Position numbers and translations under genes: made by a program. From assembly GCF_948472415.1 (NCBI RefSeq), contig NZ_OX419519.1:4340001-4404000 (forward strand): 64,000 nt of DNA. Direction: 5' to 3'. This DNA comes from Kitasatospora fiedleri. Lineage in GTDB: Bacteria; Actinomycetota; Actinomycetes; Streptomycetales; Streptomycetaceae. This document shows, piece after piece, positions 9,027-16,625 of the stretch (its first letter is position 1; each line of letters begins with the position of its first letter). Below the pieces are notes generated by a model. The model did no database searches, was not told the DNA's origin, and was given only the letters and a program-made list of their open reading frames with translations.

Positions 9027-9042
9027 AGAGGTCTAGTCCAGT
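9027..9042 (-). promoter_or_regulatory. DasR-responsive element (dre) upstream of the ROK-nagA operon
   Basis: AGAGGTCTAGTCCAGT matches the reverse complement of the dre consensus ACTGGTCTAGACCACT family at 14 of 16 positions, keeping the GGTCTAG core. It sits 29-44 bases before the ROK kinase start, a position suited to repression. DasR is the GntR-type GlcNAc regulator of Streptomyces, released by glucosamine-6-phosphate. Confidence 0.75.
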
Positions 9043-9178
9043 TGCTCGATTGCTCTGGTCCTGAGAGGTGAGGTTTATCGCTCTTTGCCGTCTCCTGGGG
9101 GGTTTGCGTGTCGGGGTCGTGACCCGCGGTGCGGTCGGCGGGGGCCCGGCCGGGGCCCGGTCGGGGTCGGGCCGGGGG

Positions 9179-10102
9179 TCAGCCGAGCACGATCGAGCGG
9201 GTCAGGTTGCGCGGCTCGTCCGGGTTCAGGCCGCGGTGCTCGGCCAGCGCGACGGCCAGCCGGTGCACCCGGACCAGGTCGGCCAGCGGGTCCAGGCCGT
9301 CCGCTCCGGAGTCGGCCACCAGCCGGCCGCCGACCGCGCCGACCTCGTCCGCCAGGCCCGCCGGCAGCGGGCCGAACATCCAGGCGGCCCGGCCCGGGGC
9401 GGTGATCGAGATCGGACCGTGCCGGTACTCCATGGCCGGGTACGCCTCGGTCCAGGCGAGCGCGGCCTCGCGCATCTTCAGCCCGGCCTCCTGGGCCAGG
9501 CCGTTGGTCCAGCCCGCGCCGAGGAAGGAGACCTGCTCCAGTTCCACCAGCTCCCGCGGCACCTGCCAGGCCACCGCCCGCTCGGCGTCCGCGGCGGCCC
9601 GGTCGACGGGGGCGACCCCGGCCGGGAGGGCGTCCTCGCACTCCAGGTGGGCCCGGAGCAGGGCCAGCACGGTGGTGGCGAAGCGGGTCTGCACCACCGA
9701 GCGCTCGTCGGCGAAGCCCAGGTCGACCAGGTGGTCGGCGGTCGCCGCCACCGGCTGGTCCACGCAGGCGGTGATCGCGGTGCTCGGCAGGCCGGTGGCG
9801 GCCAGCAGCCGCAGCACCTCGGTGGTGGTGCCGGAGCGGGTGATCGCCAGCACCCGGTCGTAGCGGCGCCGGTGCGGGAACTCGGAGGCGGCGAAGGCGT
9901 CGGTCTCGCCGTGGCCGCCGGCCTCGCGCAGGGCGGCGTACGCCTGGGCCATGAACCAGGAGGTGCCGCAGCCCACCACGGCCACCCGCTCGCCGCGCCG
10001 CGGCAGGCCGGCCGGGCCGCTCGCCGCCAGCGCCGCGGCGGTGCGCCAGTTCTCGGGCTGGGTGGCGATCTCTTCGTCGGTCAGGGACAGGTACTGCGAC
10101 AT
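9179..10102 (-). CDS. SIS domain sugar isomerase/deaminase (AgaS-like)
   Basis: A 307-residue protein with two SIS domains (about 35-160 and 195-300). The phosphosugar loop VGCGTSWFMAQ near 45 and ITRSGTTTEV near 90 are the usual SIS signatures. Length and lack of a glutaminase domain separate it from GlmS and suggest the AgaS group, which converts galactosamine-6-phosphate to tagatose-6-phosphate with loss of ammonia. Neighbours (nagA, ROK kinase, class II aldolase, DeoR regulator) fit an aga-type pathway. It is 180 bases upstream of the ROK gene and has its own promoter at 10162-10191. A glucosamine-6-phosphate substrate is the main alternative. Confidence 0.88.
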   Translation of the reverse strand: MSQYLSLTDEEIATQPENWRTAAALAASGPAGLPRRGERVAVVGCGTSWFMAQAYAALREAGGHGETDAFAASEFPHRRRYDRVLAITRSGTTTEVLRLLAATGLPSTAITACVDQPVAATADHLVDLGFADERSVVQTRFATTVLALLRAHLECEDALPAGVAPVDRAAADAERAVAWQVPRELVELEQVSFLGAGWTNGLAQEAGLKMREAALAWTEAYPAMEYRHGPISITAPGRAAWMFGPLPAGLADEVGAVGGRLVADSGADGLDPLADLVRVHRLAVALAEHRGLNPDEPRNLTRSIVLG

Positions 10103-10143
10103 GGGTGCGGACTCCTTCGGCGGCCGACTGGACTGCGCATTGA

Positions 10144-10222
10144 GTGCGCAAAGCTGATTGATTTATAGCTGTTTCGAGCATGATTTTACAATGAGTGGGA
10201 GAGGGGTGAGGTGTGCAAAGCT
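10144..10222. promoter_or_regulatory. divergent promoter region with direct repeats between SIS isomerase and DeoR regulator
   Basis: On the minus strand a -35 TTGTAA (10191-10186) and -10 TATAAA (10167-10162) are 18 bases apart and point at the isomerase gene. Two near-identical 12-mers, GTGCGCAAAGCT (10144-10155) and GTGTGCAAAGCT (10211-10222), flank the promoter; the first covers the expected start site. They are good candidates for the operator of the neighbouring DeoR protein. A TGCGCA inverted repeat lies beside the first copy. Confidence 0.6.
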
Positions 10223-10270
10223 TTCCCGACCGTGCGCGGAGCGCGCGGGCGAGTGCGGGAGGAGCGGACG

Positions 10271-11059
10271 GTGTCGAGGTACGAACGGTGGAACGCGCTA
10301 CTGGAGTTGCTGGCCGAGCACGGCAAGCTGGAGGTCGAGGAGGCGGCCGACGCGCTGGACGTCTCGGCCGCGACCATCCGCCGCGACCTCGACCAGCTGG
10401 CCCGCCAGCAGATGCTCACCCGCACCCGCGGCGGCGCGGTGGCGCACAGCGTCTCCTACGACCTGCCGCTGCGCTACAAGACCGCCCGCAACGCCGACGC
10501 CAAGCAGCGGATCGGCTCCCTGGTGGCCGGCCTGATCGCCCCCGGCGAGGTGGTCGGCCTCAACGGCGGCACCACCACCACCGAGGTGGCCCGGGCGCTG
10601 GCCGTCCGGCCCGACCTGGCCGAGCACCCCGAGGGCGGCCAGAGCCTCACCGTGGTCACCAACGCGCTCAACATCGCCAACGAGCTGACGGTCCGTCCGC
10701 AGGTGAAGATCGTGGTCACCGGCGGCGTCGCCCGTCCCCAGTCGTACGAGCTGATCGGCCCGCTGGCGGCCCAGGTGCTCGGCGAACTCGCCCTGGACAC
10801 CGCGGTGCTGGGCGTGGACGGGCTCGACACCGAGCACGGCGCGACCGCCCACCACGAGGGCGAGGCGGCGGTCAACCGGCTGCTCGCCGAGCGGGCCCGG
10901 CGGGTGGTGGTGGCCGCCGACTCCTCCAAGCTGGGCCACCGCGCCTTCGCCCGGATCTGCGGCCTGGAGGCGGTCGACACCCTGGTCACCGACGGCCAGG
11001 TGCCGCAGGAGCTGGCGGACGCCTTCGCCGACGCCGGGATCGCCGTCCTGACGGCCTGA
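10271..11059 (+). CDS. DeoR/GlpR family transcriptional regulator
   Basis: A 262-residue repressor with an N-terminal winged helix-turn-helix (about 5-55; VEEAADALDVSAATIRRDL is the recognition segment) and a C-terminal DeoR sugar-phosphate sensor domain with GLNGGTTTTEVARAL and ADSSKLGHRAF motifs. GTG start 10271 preceded by GGAGG eight bases upstream; a longer frame back to 10211 lacks a ribosome site. Divergent from the SIS isomerase, so it most likely controls the aminosugar genes and itself through the shared region at 10144-10222. The effector is probably a phosphosugar of the pathway. Confidence 0.92.
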   Translation: MSRYERWNALLELLAEHGKLEVEEAADALDVSAATIRRDLDQLARQQMLTRTRGGAVAHSVSYDLPLRYKTARNADAKQRIGSLVAGLIAPGEVVGLNGGTTTTEVARALAVRPDLAEHPEGGQSLTVVTNALNIANELTVRPQVKIVVTGGVARPQSYELIGPLAAQVLGELALDTAVLGVDGLDTEHGATAHHEGEAAVNRLLAERARRVVVAADSSKLGHRAFARICGLEAVDTLVTDGQVPQELADAFADAGIAVLTA

Positions 11060-11173
11060 ACGCCCGGACGGCCCGCGCGCGTCGACGGCCCGACCGTCCG
11101 GATACCGGACGGTGGTGGCACCGGCGTTGCGCGGGGCGCAACGGGATCTGACACTTCGATAACTTCCGTCCCT

Positions 11174-11189
11174 ACAGGTCTGGACCACT
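11174..11189 (+). promoter_or_regulatory. DasR-responsive element (dre) upstream of the sugar-binding lipoprotein
   Basis: ACAGGTCTGGACCACT differs from the dre consensus ACTGGTCTAGACCACT at two of sixteen positions. It lies 55 bases before the lipoprotein start. Together with 9027-9042 it puts both uptake and breakdown genes under likely DasR control. Confidence 0.75.
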
Positions 11190-11243
11190 GCGCGCGGTAG
11201 CTGCCAGGGTCGCCGCTGTCACCCTCCTGAAGGCGGTACCCCC

Positions 11244-12506
11244 GTGAAGCGATCAGCGCTGCTCCCCCTGCCCCTCGTCGGATGCCTGCTGCTGGCCGGC
11301 TGCGGCGTCCTGTCCGGCGGGGGTGACGTGACGCTCGACCTGGTCGCGGCCGACTACGGCACCGACGCCTCCAACAGCAGCAGCGTCTACTGGAACAAGG
11401 TGGCCCGGGACTTCGAGGCCGCCAACTCCGGCGTCAAGGTGCACGTCGACGTGGTCTCCTGGGACGACATCGACAAGCACGTCGCCGACCTGATCGCCAA
11501 GGGGAGGACCCCCGACATCGTGCAGACCGGCGGCTTCGCCGACCAGGTCGCCGCCGACCGGCTCTACCCCGTCGGCGACGTGCTCTCCATGGAGGCCCAG
11601 GCCAACCTGCTGAGCTCGTTCAGCAAGGCCGGCCAGGTGCTCGGCAGCCAGTACGGCATCCCGTTCATCTCCTCCAGCCGGGTGTTCGTCTACAACAAGA
11701 CCATCTTCGAGAAGGCCGGCATCACCGCCCCGCCCGTCACCTGGGACGACCTGCGCAAGGACGCCGACCTGATCAAGAGCAAGGTCCCGGGCGTCACCCC
11801 CTACGCGCTGCCGCTCGGACCCGAGGAGGCCCAGGCCGAGTCGATGATCTGGACGATGAGCGGCGGCGGCGAACTCTCCGACAGCGTCGGCAACTACACC
11901 ATCGACAGCCAGCAGAACCGCGACACCTTCAAGTGGCTGCGCACCAACCTGGTCGACAAGGGCCTGACCTACGACGACCCCGGCCAGGTCAACCGGAAGG
12001 ACGCCTTCGCCGCCTTCGCCAAGGGCCAGGTCGCCATGCTCAACGGCCACCCCGGGCTGATCAAGGCCGCGACCGACGCCGGCGTCCAGTACGGCACCTC
12101 CGCGGTCCCGCGCCGGAGCAAGGAGGTCAAGGAGGTCGCCTTCGGCGTGGCCGACTGGCTGATGGCCTTCAAGGCCAACGGGCACCGGGCGGAGATCAAG
12201 AAGTTCCTCAACTTCACCCTCTCCAAGCAGAACACCCTGGCCTTCGACGAGGAGTACAACCTGCTCCCGGTCACCCAGGACACCCTCGACGACATGTCCG
12301 CCAACCCCGCCCACCAGGACCTCGCGCAGTTCCTGCAGAACCTGCCCACCGCCAGCTTCTACCCCTACGGCGACCCGTCCTGGGACAAGGTCAGCAGCAT
12401 GATCAAGCAGCAGATGGGCAAGGCCGTGAAGTCCGGCGGCGAGCAGGTGCTCGGCGAGCTCCAGACCACCGCCGTCGCGGAGGCCGCCAAGGCCCGGCAG
12501 GGCTGA
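11244..12506 (+). CDS. extracellular sugar-binding lipoprotein (ABC solute-binding, CUT1 type)
   Basis: A 420-residue lipoprotein. The signal peptide ends in lipobox LLAG-Cys (residues 16-20). The mature part has the family 1 solute-binding fold with VAADYGTDA at the start, SWDDIDKHVADLIAKG near 75, YNKTIFEKAGI near 155 and GHPGLIKAA near 270. It should deliver a sugar to a MalFG-type permease, but no permease or ATPase gene follows; in Streptomyces such systems often share the ATPase MsiK. The upstream dre site suggests an aminosugar or chitin-derived ligand. GTG start 11244 with GAAGG 8 bases upstream. Confidence 0.88.
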   Translation: MKRSALLPLPLVGCLLLAGCGVLSGGGDVTLDLVAADYGTDASNSSSVYWNKVARDFEAANSGVKVHVDVVSWDDIDKHVADLIAKGRTPDIVQTGGFADQVAADRLYPVGDVLSMEAQANLLSSFSKAGQVLGSQYGIPFISSSRVFVYNKTIFEKAGITAPPVTWDDLRKDADLIKSKVPGVTPYALPLGPEEAQAESMIWTMSGGGELSDSVGNYTIDSQQNRDTFKWLRTNLVDKGLTYDDPGQVNRKDAFAAFAKGQVAMLNGHPGLIKAATDAGVQYGTSAVPRRSKEVKEVAFGVADWLMAFKANGHRAEIKKFLNFTLSKQNTLAFDEEYNLLPVTQDTLDDMSANPAHQDLAQFLQNLPTASFYPYGDPSWDKVSSMIKQQMGKAVKSGGEQVLGELQTTAVAEAAKARQG

Positions 12507-12566
12507 CGGACGGGGCCGGCGGCGCGCGGGGGCGGGGCCGACGGTTCCGGGGCATAGCCTGGACGC

Positions 12567-12797
12567 ATGGCCGAACTGACCGAACGCGACCGGGCGGTGC
12601 TCGCCCTGGAAGCCCGCGGGTGGCGGACCGCCGGCGCCAAGGAGCAGGCGATCCGGCAGGAGCTCGGCATCTCCGCCACCCGCTACTACCAGCTGCTCAA
12701 CGCCCTGCTCGACCGGACCGAGGCGCTCGCCCACGACCCGGTCCTGGTCAACCGGCTGCGCCGGGTCCGGCAGGAGCGGCGCGACGCCCGGCAGTGA
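12567..12797 (+). CDS. DUF3263 domain protein
   Basis: A 76-residue basic protein with the helix-turn-helix-like DUF3263 domain: LTERDRAVLALE, then KEQAIRQELGISATRYYQLL, and a basic tail. The central segment resembles a sigma-70 region 4 or small DNA-binding helix-turn-helix, so DNA binding is plausible but not shown. Small proteins of this type are widespread in actinobacteria. It lies 60 bases after the lipoprotein gene and 46 before otsB, all on one strand. Confidence 0.88.
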   Translation: MAELTERDRAVLALEARGWRTAGAKEQAIRQELGISATRYYQLLNALLDRTEALAHDPVLVNRLRRVRQERRDARQ

Positions 12798-12843
12798 GCC
12801 CGCGGGAGGGCTGCCGACCCCCGTCGGCGGGTAGCGTCGGGGC

Positions 12844-13689
12844 ATGGGAATCGCCGAACAGATCACGACCGAGGCAGGGCGGACCGGACTGGCGGGCCTG
12901 CTCGCCGACCCGAAGTCCGCCGTGGTGGGGCTCGACTTCGACGGCACGCTCGCCCCGATCGTCGCCGACCCCGAGCGGGCCCGCGCCCATCCGGGCGTCG
13001 TGCCCGCCCTCTCCGCGCTCGCCCCGCTGATCGGCGCGGTCGTCGTGGTCACCGGGCGCCCGGCCGCGACCGCCGCCGCCTACGGCGGCTTCGCCGGCGC
13101 CCCCGGCCTGGAGCACCTCACCGTCCTCGGCCACTACGGCGCCGAACGCTGGGACGCCCGCACCGACGCCGTCACCGCCGCCCCGCCCCCGCCCGGGGTG
13201 GCCGCCGTCCGGGACGAACTCCCCTCGCTGCTGCGGGAGCTGGGCGCGCCCGAGGGCACCTTCGTGGAGGACAAGGAGCGCGCGCTGGCCGTCCACACCC
13301 GGCGCGCCCCCGAGCCGGACGCGCTGCTGGAGCGGCTGCGCGGCCCGCTCGGCGAGCTGGCGCGGCGGCACGGGCTGGTCGTCGAGCCCGGCCGGATGGT
13401 CGTCGAACTGCGCCCGCCGGGGATCGACAAGGGGGTCGCCCTGCGCGGCTTCCTGGCCGAGCGGGACGCGGGCCCGGTCCTCTTCGCCGGCGACGACCTC
13501 GGCGACCTCGCCGCCTACGCGGAGGTCGCCGCCCGCCGCGCGGCCGGCTGGCCCGGCCTGCTGGTGTGCAGCGGTCCCGTCACCGGCGAGCCGCCGGTCG
13601 CCGAACTCGCCGAGCGCGCCGACCTGGTGGTGGCGGGGCCGGCCGGGATCGTCGACCTGCTGAACGGGCTCACCGAGCTGCTGCGGTAG
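12844..13689 (+). CDS. otsB: trehalose-6-phosphate phosphatase
   Basis: A 281-residue HAD phosphatase that removes phosphate from trehalose-6-phosphate. Motif I is GLDFDGTLAPI (about 29-39), motif II VVTGRP near 62, and motif IV GDDLGD near 218. Length fits the single-domain bacterial OtsB. It is convergent with otsA, its partner for trehalose synthesis, across a hairpin. The long antisense reading frame here is a shadow. Confidence 0.93.
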   Translation: MGIAEQITTEAGRTGLAGLLADPKSAVVGLDFDGTLAPIVADPERARAHPGVVPALSALAPLIGAVVVVTGRPAATAAAYGGFAGAPGLEHLTVLGHYGAERWDARTDAVTAAPPPPGVAAVRDELPSLLRELGAPEGTFVEDKERALAVHTRRAPEPDALLERLRGPLGELARRHGLVVEPGRMVVELRPPGIDKGVALRGFLAERDAGPVLFAGDDLGDLAAYAEVAARRAAGWPGLLVCSGPVTGEPPVAELAERADLVVAGPAGIVDLLNGLTELLR

Positions 13690-13703
13690 CGGGCGCGCGC
13701 ACC

Positions 13704-13737
13704 GGCGGGGGCGCGGCGGTCTTTCCCGCGCCCCCGG
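13704..13737. terminator. hairpin terminator between otsB and otsA
   Basis: GGGGGCGCGG (13707-13716) pairs with CCGCGCCCCC (13726-13735) around a 9-base loop. It sits between the convergent trehalose genes and probably serves both. Confidence 0.7.
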
Positions 13738-13769
13738 TTCCGCGTACGCCGTGCGTTCAGGTCGTGCGT

Positions 13770-15236
13770 TCAGAGTGCCTTGAGCTGGTCCAGGAACCAC
13801 TGCTGGGGCGGCAGGGCGGTGGCCGCGGCGGCGAGGCGCTTGCTGCGGTCGGCGCGTTCGGCGGCGGGCATCGCGAGCGCCTCGGCGAGGGCGTCGGCGG
13901 TGGCGACCACGTCGAACGGGTTGACGGTGATCGCGTCCTCGGCGAGCTCCGCGTGGGCGCCGGCCTCGCGGGACAGCACGAGGGCGCAGCCCCGGTCGGA
14001 GACGACCGGGACCTCCTTGGCGACCAGGTTCATGCCGTCGCGGATCGGGTTGACCAGGGCGACGTCGGCGAGCCGGTAGGCGGCCAGCGAGCGCGGGAAG
14101 TCGTCGTCGACGTGCAGCAGGACCGGCTGCCAGTCGTCGGTGCCGAACTCGGCGTTGACCTCCTCGGCGACGCGCCGCACGGCGGCGGTGTAGTCGCGGT
14201 ACTCGGCGAGGTCGGTGCGCGAGGGGTAGGCGAAGGCGACGTGGACGACGTTGCCGAGCCATTCGGGGCGGGTGCGCAGCAGGTGCCGGTAGGCGAGCAG
14301 GCCGCGGACGATGTTCTTGCTGAGCTCGGTGCGGTCGACCCGGACGATGGTGCGCCGGTCGCCGACGGCCGCGCGCAGGGCGGTGAGGCGCTCGTCGACG
14401 TCGGGCCGGTGGGCGCGTTCGCGCAGGAACTCGCCGTCGGCGCCGAGGCCGTGCACGCCCAGCCGGGTGGTGCGGCCGGCGTGCGTGACGGTGAGTGCCT
14501 CGCGGTCGACGCGCGCGCCGAGCAGGGCCTCGCAGCAGTCGGCGAAGGCGAGCGCCCAGCGCCGGGTGAGGAAGGCGGCCCGGTCGGCGCCGAGGATGCC
14601 TTCGAGGACGGCGGCGGCGACGTCGTCGGGCAGCAGCCGGTAGTAGTCCGGCGGGGCCCAGGGGGTGTGCGAGAAGTGGCCGATCCGCAGGTCGGGGCGG
14701 AGGTCCCGGAGCAGCGCGGGGGCCAGCGAGAGGTGGTAGTCCTGCACCAGGACGGCCGCGCCGGGGGCGGCCTCGGCGGCGAGGGCCTCGGCGAAGGCGG
14801 TGTTGTACGCCCGGTAGGCGTCCCACTCGGTGCGGAAGTCGGCGTCGAAGGCGGGCTGCACGGGCGTCTGGTAGAGCAGATGGTGGACGAACCAGAGGGT
14901 GGAGTTGGCGACGCCGTTGTAGGCGCGGGCGAAGGTCTCCGGATCGATGTCCAGCATCCGGACGGCCTGTCCGCCGACGTCGTGGCCGGCCCGGTCGAGA
15001 CGCCCGTCGGGGGCCTGCCGGGCGGCGGTGCGGTCGGCGTCGGAGAGCGCGGCGCAGACCCAGACCGCGTTCGGGTCGTCGATGGCGGAGAGCCCGGAGA
15101 CCAGACCGCCGCCGCCTCTGCGGAGGGTCAGCGCGCCGTCGTCCTCCGTGCGGAAGGACACCGGGCCGCGGTTGGAGGCCACCAGGATCGGGGCGGCTCC
15201 GGACTGCTGGGAGCGTTCGGACACGTGATCGGCCAT
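13770..15236 (-). CDS. otsA: alpha,alpha-trehalose-phosphate synthase (UDP- or GDP-glucose)
   Basis: A 488-residue GT-20 glycosyltransferase joining a nucleotide-activated glucose to glucose-6-phosphate. The N-terminal VASNRGPVSF loop (18-27), GGGGLVSGL near 42, RVDRTELSKNI near 300 and RDGMNLVAKE near 400 are the donor and acceptor binding motifs; length matches the family. Trehalose protects against drying and osmotic stress and feeds spores. ATG start 15236. Its 5-prime end is overlapped by the read-through frame of the gpgS gene upstream. Confidence 0.94.
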   Translation of the reverse strand: MADHVSERSQQSGAAPILVASNRGPVSFRTEDDGALTLRRGGGGLVSGLSAIDDPNAVWVCAALSDADRTAARQAPDGRLDRAGHDVGGQAVRMLDIDPETFARAYNGVANSTLWFVHHLLYQTPVQPAFDADFRTEWDAYRAYNTAFAEALAAEAAPGAAVLVQDYHLSLAPALLRDLRPDLRIGHFSHTPWAPPDYYRLLPDDVAAAVLEGILGADRAAFLTRRWALAFADCCEALLGARVDREALTVTHAGRTTRLGVHGLGADGEFLRERAHRPDVDERLTALRAAVGDRRTIVRVDRTELSKNIVRGLLAYRHLLRTRPEWLGNVVHVAFAYPSRTDLAEYRDYTAAVRRVAEEVNAEFGTDDWQPVLLHVDDDFPRSLAAYRLADVALVNPIRDGMNLVAKEVPVVSDRGCALVLSREAGAHAELAEDAITVNPFDVVATADALAEALAMPAAERADRSKRLAAAATALPPQQWFLDQLKAL

Positions 15237-16342
15237 ACAGCCAACCTTGCCGTGCGATCACCGGACCAAACCACTCGGCGCGGCCCGCGGCAGGTGAACA
15301 GTGGGGGGCGGGGCCGGCGGACCGCGCCGCCCGGGGCCGGGCGGTCAGCGGTCGCGGTACTCGGGGACGGTGGCCATCGGGGGCCGTTCGGTGGCCGGGA
15401 CGGGGTGGGTGCGGGGGTGAAGCCGGCCGGGGTGCGGGTGTACTGGGTGAGCAGCGGGCGGACCAGGTCGGGGTCGGCCTTGAGACGGTGGGCGCGGTCC
15501 AGCCGCTCCAGGGCGGTGCGGTAGATGGTGGCGGCCATCCGGCCGAGGGCCTGGCCGTCCTGGTGCCGGTGGTGCCGCACGCCCACGTCGACCTGGGCCA
15601 GCGCGTCCAGCCCGGCCAGCTCCAGGGCGTCCACCAGCAGGCCGAGCTCGACGCCGTAGCCGGTCGGGAAGGGCAACCGCTCCAGCAGGCCGCGGCGGGC
15701 CGCGTACTCGCCGCCGAGCGGCTGGACGAAGCCCGCGAGCTGCGGCCAGTGCAGGCTGAGCAGCGGGCGGGCGACCAGCTCGGTGACCCGGCCGCCGCCG
15801 GCCGGGACGACGGCGCCGTCGGCCTCGAACGGCCGGTCGTACATGGCCTTGACCAGGTGCAGGCCGGGGTCGGTGAGCAGCGGGCCGATGATGCCGGAGA
15901 CGAACGCCGGGTCGAACTCGCGCAGGTCGGCGTCGACGAAGCAGACGATCGCGCCGCTGGTGGCGAGCAGCGAGCGCCACAGCACCTCGCCCTTGCCCGG
16001 CTCGGCGGGCAGCCGGGGCAGCAGCGCGTCGCGGTGCACCACCCGGGCGCCGGCCGCGGCCGCGGCGGCGGCGGTGCCGTCCCGCGAGCCGGAGTCGACC
16101 ACCACCAGCTCGTCCACCAGGGGGACGCGCTCGACCAGCTCGGCCCGGATCGCGGCGACGATCTCGCCGACGGTGGACTCCTCGTCCAGCGCGGGCAGCA
16201 CCACGCTCACCGTGCCGGCCGCCCCGGCGGCGCGCTTGGCGGCCAGCAGCAGGTCGAGCGGCCGGTCGGCGGCCGTCCACGAACGGCGGCGCAGCCAGTC
16301 GGCCACCTCCGGCAGTACCCCGGGCTCGGGCTGCTCCGGCAC
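15128..16342 (-). CDS. gpgS: glucosyl-3-phosphoglycerate synthase, C-terminus apparently frameshifted
   Basis: A GT-A glycosyltransferase that makes glucosyl-3-phosphoglycerate, the first step to glucosylglycerate and methylglucose lipopolysaccharide. SVVLPALDEESTVG (46-59), VVDSGSRDGT near 103 and the metal-binding FVDADLREFD near 163 are clear. The uninterrupted frame gives 404 residues and runs 109 bases into otsA. However, after about residue 310 it becomes Pro/Arg-rich junk, while another frame continues with PRTHPVPATERPPM and VPEYRDR and stops at 15345. That would give about 332 residues, close to the 324 of the Mycobacterium tuberculosis enzyme. A missing base in the G5 run at 15413-15417 explains it. 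ATG start 16342. Confidence 0.88.
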   Translation of the reverse strand: MPEQPEPGVLPEVADWLRRRSWTAADRPLDLLLAAKRAAGAAGTVSVVLPALDEESTVGEIVAAIRAELVERVPLVDELVVVDSGSRDGTAAAAAAAGARVVHRDALLPRLPAEPGKGEVLWRSLLATSGAIVCFVDADLREFDPAFVSGIIGPLLTDPGLHLVKAMYDRPFEADGAVVPAGGGRVTELVARPLLSLHWPQLAGFVQPLGGEYAARRGLLERLPFPTGYGVELGLLVDALELAGLDALAQVDVGVRHHRHQDGQALGRMAATIYRTALERLDRAHRLKADPDLVRPLLTQYTRTPAGFTPAPTPSRPPNGPRWPPSPSTATADRPAPGGAVRRPRPPLFTCRGPRRVVWSGDRTARLAVWPITCPNAPSSPEPPRSWWPPTAARCPSARRTTAR

Positions 16343-16479
16343 GTCTCGCTCCCTGTCTCGGTTCGTCTCGGGTGTCGGACGCGGGGGTCGGTCCGAGCGG
16401 GCCTTCGGATACAGTCTTCGTATCGCGATCGCGCCTTCGCACCCGGGGGTCGCTCGCAGCGTACGACCACAACTTCACA

Positions 16480-16608
16480 GAGCTCATCCAGAGGGACTGA
16501 GGGAACGGCCCGTTGAAGTCCCGGCAACCCTCCCGCGCGGCCTGCAGGCCCGGCGGGACAGGTGCCAATTCCGTCCCGGACGCGACCGCGATCCGGGGAA
16601 GATGAGGA
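16480..16608 (+). ncRNA. SAM-I riboswitch (S box) controlling thrC
   Basis: All SAM-I core parts are present: P1 arms CTCATC (16483-16488) and GATGAG (16601-16606); the AGAGGGACTGAGGGA / GGCCCGTTGAAG P2 kink-turn and loop (16490-16518); CCCGGCAACC; P3; GGTGCCAATTCC (16561-16572); and P4 CCCGGA/TCCGGG. The 3-prime P1 arm runs straight into the GAGGAGAAAGGG ribosome site, so SAM binding should hide it and block translation of thrC. I see no terminator stem, which points to translational control. Confidence 0.9.
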
Positions 16609-16625
16609 GAAAGGGCCTCGCCACC

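Noticed and set aside
11244..12506. A complete sugar ABC transporter operon
   Set aside because: Only the binding protein is present; the next genes are DUF3263 and otsB, not permeases.
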